Both the position numbers and the translations under genes were made by a program. The notes under the pieces were generated by a model, which saw only the letters and a list, made by a program, of their open reading frames with translations, made no database searches and had not been told where the DNA came from. DNA of 9,859 bases, taken from assembly GCA_025925185.1 (NCBI GenBank), contig JAICLV010000092.1:1-9859 (forward strand). The letters are read 5' to 3'. The stretch is from Acidothermaceae bacterium (GTDB taxonomy: Bacteria > Actinomycetota > Actinomycetes > Acidothermales > Acidothermaceae). The number at the start of each line of letters is the position of its first letter. Positions within the stretch are counted from its first letter, which is position 1. Shown here one piece after another: positions 6,296 to 9,859 of the stretch.

Positions 6296-9200
6296 GCCGT
6301 CACCTGCCGGCCTTCACGCTGGACCGGGCACGACGTGCGCACCGGGCAGACGCGACACAGGTCATTCTCGAGCGCGTCGAACACCGCGCCCGCCATGCCG
6401 TCGGCGCATCGCCGCACCAGCTCATGCGCCCACGAATCCTCGCCGTCAAGCGCGTCTTGCGCTTGTACCCGCGCGGATTTCTGCGTGCCCCCGATCTGCA
6501 CCAACTCAGCACCACCGGCGACCCGGGTTCCGACGTCGTCAAAGGCGCCTTCGACAACCGCCAGTTGATACGCGCCGAGTTGCGCGTGCTCGGGCAATTC
6601 GTCTTGGCGCGGCTGGTGTTTCCCGGTCTTCAGGTCGACGACGACGAGCCGGCCGTCGGCGTCGCGCTCCAGCCGGTCGACCTGACCGCTCAACACCGCG
6701 CGGCCGAGCGAGATGCGGAAATCCCTTTCAGCCGCGACGAATTCTCGCTTGTTCGCCCGCATCCAGACAATGAGCTTTTCGAGGATCGTCGCCGCGCGCT
6801 CGCGTTGCCGGGCTGCGAACCACCCGGTGCCGACGTCAACGCGTTGCACGAGCGCGTTGAACCGTCCGCGCAGTTCGTCGTCGGTCAGGTCTTCCTCGGC
6901 GGCCTGTTGCGCCAGCGCGTGAATCAGTGTGCCGATTCCTTGCGCCACCGAGTCTCCGGCGGTTCCGCCCGACGACTCCAGCATCCAGCGAAGGCCGCAA
7001 CGTTCGAAGCTTTCCAGCTTGGACGGCGAGACGCGCACGGGCTCGTCACCATTCGCGAGCGCAGCGTCGTCCGACAAGGGCTTGATGCCGTACCACTCGG
7101 CAGGGTCGGCGCCGCGGACTCCGGCCTTCGCGAGCCTGCTCAACTGGGCCGCCGCCGCCCGTTGCCGAACGGGATCGGCCTCGGCGGCCAGCACGCAGCG
7201 CAACTCCGCGACGACAGACGCGAGATCGAGCCCCCTCGGCAACCTGGTGAGGGCGCGTTCGTCGACCTCAATCGGCATCAACTCATCGAGAAAGCGCGAC
7301 GGTTGCTGGTCTTCGGCGCGCACTGCGGTGACGACGAGCAACCGCCGCGCCCGGGTGATCGCGACGTAGAACAGTCGGCGTTCTTCGGCCAGCTGAGCGT
7401 TGAGGCTTTGCGCGGCGTCGGCCGCCGCCGAACCGCGCACGACGTCGACCAGCTGCTCGGTTCCGAGCAGCGAACCGCGGCCACGCAGGTCGGGCCATAC
7501 ACCCTCCTGCACTCCGGCGACGATGACGACGTCGAACTCCAGACCCTTCGCGGCATGCGCGGTCATCAGCCGCACGCCGTCGGCGCTCGGAGCCTGGGGG
7601 GCGAGCGTGTCGCCAGGAATTTGCTGGCCGAGCAGGTGGTCAAGGAACACGTCGGCGCCGGCTTTCGGCAGCCGATCCGCGAACCGACCGGCGGCGTCGA
7701 ACAAAGCGACGACCGCGTCGAGGTCGCGGTCGGCGGCCGCCGCGCCAGGGCCGCCGCCCAAAGCGGCGTTGCTCCACCGCTTCGCCAGGCCGGACGCCCG
7801 CCACACCTCCCACAGCACGGCTTCGGCGGTCGGCGCCGAGCCGGCGAGAGCGTCGCGGGCGGCTTGCAACAGCCGCGCGACTCGCGTCGCTGGCGCGGCG
7901 ACGCGCGGCTCGACCGCGGCCAGCTCGGCAGGGTTCTCGATCGCGATCGCCAGCAGCGACGCCGACGACCGGCCCCCGCCGGCGCCGAGTTCGAGGCGCC
8001 GCAACTCCTGGCGCAATCGCCGAAGGGCGAGCGGGTCGGCGCCGCCGAGCGGGCCGGTGACGAGCTCGCGCGCGAGGTCGGCGCCCTGGGTGCTGGCGTC
8101 GCCGGTCAACCCGAGCCGGCCGGTAGCGATCTCCAAGACTCGCAGCAGAGCTCGCACGATCGGGACCTCGACCAGCGGCTGCTCCTCAGCGCGTGCCGAC
8201 ACCGGCACGCCACCTGCCTGAAGCGCGCGCCGCAGCACGGCGAGCGAGCCGGCGCCGCGCACGAGCACCGCCATCCGCGCCCACGGCACGCCGTCGCGCA
8301 GGTGCGCCTCACGCAGCCGGTTGCTGACGTAGTTGGCCTCGGCCCCGATCGAGCCGAGCACGTGCGCCTCGACCACGCCAGGCGGGACGCCGTCGGCCGG
8401 AACCAGCCGCCGCTGCGCGCCCGCCCCACCGAGCCGGCTCGCCACCCGCCGCGACGCGGCGAGCAAGTCTGCGCCCGCGCGCCGACTCACGCTCAACGCG
8501 AGCACCCGTGCCGCAGTGCCGTCGGCGGCGGTGAACTCGTCGGCGAACCGGCGAATCCCCTCGGGATCAGCGCCGCGAAATCCGTAGATCGACTGGTCGG
8601 GATCGCCCACAACCAACAGCTCGCCCGACCCCGCGACCAGCCTCAACAGCTCGGTCTGCGCTGGGTCGGTGTCTTGATACTCGTCGACCACTACGAACGC
8701 GTGTTGCGCGCGAACAGCCTGCAACGCAACGGATTCCTTGCCCAGCAGGCCCACCGCAGCCTGAATCAACTCCGCCGGGTCGTACGACGCCGCCTCTCGC
8801 AGCGCCGACACCTGCGCGTATTGACGCGCGAAAGTCCCTGCGGCGACCCAGTCGTCGCGCTTGTTCCGTCGTCCAAGAGAAATCAAATCGGACGGCGACA
8901 AACCCCGCTCGACCGCGCGCTGCAAGAGGTCGCGAAGCTCCTGCGCGAAACCACGAGTCAGGAGGGCGGGGCGCAACCGATCGGGCCAGTGGGCCGCGCC
9001 AGCCTCGACGTCGCCACGCAACAGCTCGCGGACGACGAGGTCCTGCTCCGGCCCCGACAGCAAACGAGGCCCCGGCTCGCCGCGCCGGACCGCCTCGGCG
9101 CGCAACAGGCCGAACGCGTAGGAGGGGACCGTGCGGGCGATGGGCTCGCGGATCGGGCGGCCGAGGCGGCCGGCGATGCGGTCGCGAAGCTCGGCCGCGG

Positions 9201-9438
9201 CGCGCCGGCTGAAGGTGAGCACCAGGGCCTGTTCAGGCGTGATCTCGCCGCGCTCGACGCGCGAAACCACAGCCTCGACGATCGTGGTGGTCTTGCCGGT
9301 GCCCGGCCCGGCGAGCAGCAGCAGCGGACCGCCGCGATGCTCGACGGCCGCGCGCTGAGCGTCGTCGAGCGTCGGCGGCACGACACGATCGGGCGCGCGG
9401 CGCACCAGGCGCAAGGCGGTTTGCTCTGACGTGGGCAC
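6292..9438 (-). CDS. adnA: AdnA-like subunit of the AdnAB helicase-nuclease, with four-cysteine iron-sulfur signature
   Basis: This is the predicted partner of AdnB, a second UvrD-type motor fused to a RecB-family nuclease. From GTG 9438 it has 1048 aa, close to mycobacterial AdnA (about 1050). Motifs run in order: TLDDAQRAAV (23-32), Walker A AGPGTGKT (43-50), LTFSRRAAAEL (74-84), Walker B VVVDEYQDT (249-257), VGDPDQSIYGFRGA (277-290), LMTAHAAKGLEFD (624-636) and EERRLFYVAITRAR (685-698). The nuclease shows His840 (GTLIHAL), Asp921 (GQVD), Asp935-x-Lys937 (VVDLKTGK) and Gln953/Tyr957 (QLGAY). Cys814 (FERCGLRW) with Cys1028, Cys1031 and Cys1037 (CRVCPVRTSC) forms the AddB-type 4Fe-4S staple pattern. 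The frame stays open upstream to 9750, but that extension is low-complexity and lies opposite the ClpP-like gene, so GTG 9438 is chosen: homology starts just after it. No clear ribosome site precedes it, so leaderless translation is possible. It forms an operon with adnB through a 4-bp overlap. Confidence 0.88.
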   Translation of the reverse strand: MPTSEQTALRLVRRAPDRVVPPTLDDAQRAAVEHRGGPLLLLAGPGTGKTTTIVEAVVSRVERGEITPEQALVLTFSRRAAAELRDRIAGRLGRPIREPIARTVPSYAFGLLRAEAVRRGEPGPRLLSGPEQDLVVRELLRGDVEAGAAHWPDRLRPALLTRGFAQELRDLLQRAVERGLSPSDLISLGRRNKRDDWVAAGTFARQYAQVSALREAASYDPAELIQAAVGLLGKESVALQAVRAQHAFVVVDEYQDTDPAQTELLRLVAGSGELLVVGDPDQSIYGFRGADPEGIRRFADEFTAADGTAARVLALSVSRRAGADLLAASRRVASRLGGAGAQRRLVPADGVPPGVVEAHVLGSIGAEANYVSNRLREAHLRDGVPWARMAVLVRGAGSLAVLRRALQAGGVPVSARAEEQPLVEVPIVRALLRVLEIATGRLGLTGDASTQGADLARELVTGPLGGADPLALRRLRQELRRLELGAGGGRSSASLLAIAIENPAELAAVEPRVAAPATRVARLLQAARDALAGSAPTAEAVLWEVWRASGLAKRWSNAALGGGPGAAAADRDLDAVVALFDAAGRFADRLPKAGADVFLDHLLGQQIPGDTLAPQAPSADGVRLMTAHAAKGLEFDVVIVAGVQEGVWPDLRGRGSLLGTEQLVDVVRGSAAADAAQSLNAQLAEERRLFYVAITRARRLLVVTAVRAEDQQPSRFLDELMPIEVDERALTRLPRGLDLASVVAELRCVLAAEADPVRQRAAAAQLSRLAKAGVRGADPAEWYGIKPLSDDAALANGDEPVRVSPSKLESFERCGLRWMLESSGGTAGDSVAQGIGTLIHALAQQAAEEDLTDDELRGRFNALVQRVDVGTGWFAARQRERAATILEKLIVWMRANKREFVAAERDFRISLGRAVLSGQVDRLERDADGRLVVVDLKTGKHQPRQDELPEHAQLGAYQLAVVEGAFDDVGTRVAGGAELVQIGGTQKSARVQAQDALDGEDSWAHELVRRCADGMAGAVFDALENDLCRVCPVRTSCPVQREGRQVTA

Positions 9439-9464
9439 GACCGCATCACACCACGAACCGCCGA

Positions 9465-9485
9465 CACCCGTTGCGCCGTCGGGTG
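9465..9485. promoter_or_regulatory. Inverted repeat in the divergent adnA / clpP-like promoter region
   Basis: CACCCG (9465-9470) and CGGGTG (9480-9485) are exact complements separated by nine bases. They sit inside the 88-bp gap (9439-9526) between the adnA start and the divergent ClpP-like start, where both promoters must lie if neither transcript starts inside the opposite gene. An operator is plausible, but a six-base arm can occur by chance in DNA this GC-rich. A loose promoter-like pair for the plus strand, TTGTGA (9492-9497) and TACCCA (9515-9520), is too weak to call. Confidence 0.25.
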
Positions 9486-9526
9486 AAACGCTTGTGAATA
9501 ACGCGCGGACGCGATACCCAAGGCGC

Positions 9527-9859
9527 ATGGACGGCTGGGCGTCGGCGTTCGACCAACTGCTCGAGCGACGCATCGTGATGGCGACGGGCGCGCTCGACGG
9601 CGCGCTCGCCGACAAGGTCACCGCGCAGCTGCTGATGTTGGACGCCGAGAGCGACGAGCCGATCGAGCTGGTGATCGACTGCCCGGACGCCGAGCTCGAC
9701 CCGGCGTTCACGGTGTTCGACGTCTGCGAGGCGCTATCCGCGCCGCTCACGATCGTGGTCGCGGGGCGGCTGACCGGGGCGGCGATGGTCTTGCTGACGT
9801 CGCGTCATCGCCGGCTCGCACGACCCCACGCGACGCTTCAACTGTCGGAGCCGCAGTTC
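9527..9859 (+). CDS. ClpP-like protein lacking the catalytic residues, 3' end cut by the window
   Basis: The first 111 codons of a ClpP/crotonase-fold protein run off the right edge. The N-terminus (LLERRIVMATGALDGALADK, residues 11-30) follows the ClpP pattern of a short strand plus the LDDALANRL-type helix, then VTAQLLMLDAES (31-42) matches the Q-LLLLEAED segment. After that the active site is altered. The ClpP NSPGGSV segment is DCPDAEL (51-57), losing the oxyanion-hole glycines. The GQAASMGAFLL segment aligns with GRLTGAAMVLL (80-90), placing Gly84 where the nucleophilic Ser belongs. The NARIMIHQP segment aligns with HATLQLSEP (101-109), placing Ser107 where the catalytic His belongs. It is therefore probably not a peptidase, and may act as a structural or regulatory ClpR-like subunit or alone. 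ATG 9527 has a close AAGG (9520-9523); the distance is short, so initiation may be leaderless. It diverges from adnA. The alignment is by eye, and the third triad residue lies outside the window. Confidence 0.78.
   Translation, partial: MDGWASAFDQLLERRIVMATGALDGALADKVTAQLLMLDAESDEPIELVIDCPDAELDPAFTVFDVCEALSAPLTIVVAGRLTGAAMVLLTSRHRRLARPHATLQLSEPQF

Noticed and set aside
6229..9429. Long plus-strand open frame (about 1066 codons) opposite adnA
   Set aside because: It is a mirror frame of adnA produced by GC-rich codon bias. Its translation is Arg/Gln/His-rich with no domain, whereas the minus strand carries every helicase and nuclease motif.
9439..9750. 104-residue N-terminal extension of adnA in the same frame
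   Set aside because: The extension is Ser/Ala-rich, lies antisense to the ClpP-like gene, and family homology begins just after GTG 9438.

Overview
This is a GC-rich window with strong G/C bias at third codon positions, frequent GTG starts and long shadow frames opposite the real genes, as in an actinobacterium. The strongest taxonomic clue is a pair of large helicase-nuclease genes matching the mycobacterial-type AdnA/AdnB recombination machine, which takes the place of RecBCD or AddAB in Actinomycetota. The genus cannot be fixed from the sequence.

Layout. Bases 1-2910 look accessory. A tyrosine recombinase cut by the left edge (1-687, +) is followed by a short non-coding stretch carrying a 23-bp tandem repeat (801-869). 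That repeat runs straight into an AAA_14/DUF4143-type ATPase with a C-terminal PD-(D/E)XK-like nuclease signature (894-2165, +). Next come a small unrecognised ORF (2409-2597, +) ending in a perfect 8-bp-arm inverted repeat, and a very acidic 70-residue protein (2692-2904, -). Bases 3005-9438 hold the two-gene adnA-adnB operon on the minus strand; the genes overlap by 4 bp (ATGA). Bases 9439-9526 are a divergent intergenic region with a small inverted repeat. From 9527 to the right edge, on the plus strand, lies the start of a ClpP-like gene whose oxyanion glycines, catalytic Ser and catalytic His all appear to be replaced, so it looks like a catalytically dead ClpP homologue.

How it fits together. 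AdnA and AdnB should form one heterodimeric ATP-driven motor-nuclease that resects double-strand breaks. Each subunit has a UvrD-like motor and a RecB-family nuclease domain, and only AdnA carries the four-cysteine iron-sulfur 'staple'. The integrase, the ATPase-nuclease and the small ORFs next to the 3' end of adnB are most simply read as an integrated or decaying mobile island beside a conserved repair operon. I see no CRISPR array, rRNA, tRNA or insertion sequence ends.

The points most worth a second look are the ClpP-like pseudo-protease diverging from adnA, the 23-bp tandem repeats abutting the ATPase start, and the strongly acidic small protein beside a RecBCD-class nuclease.
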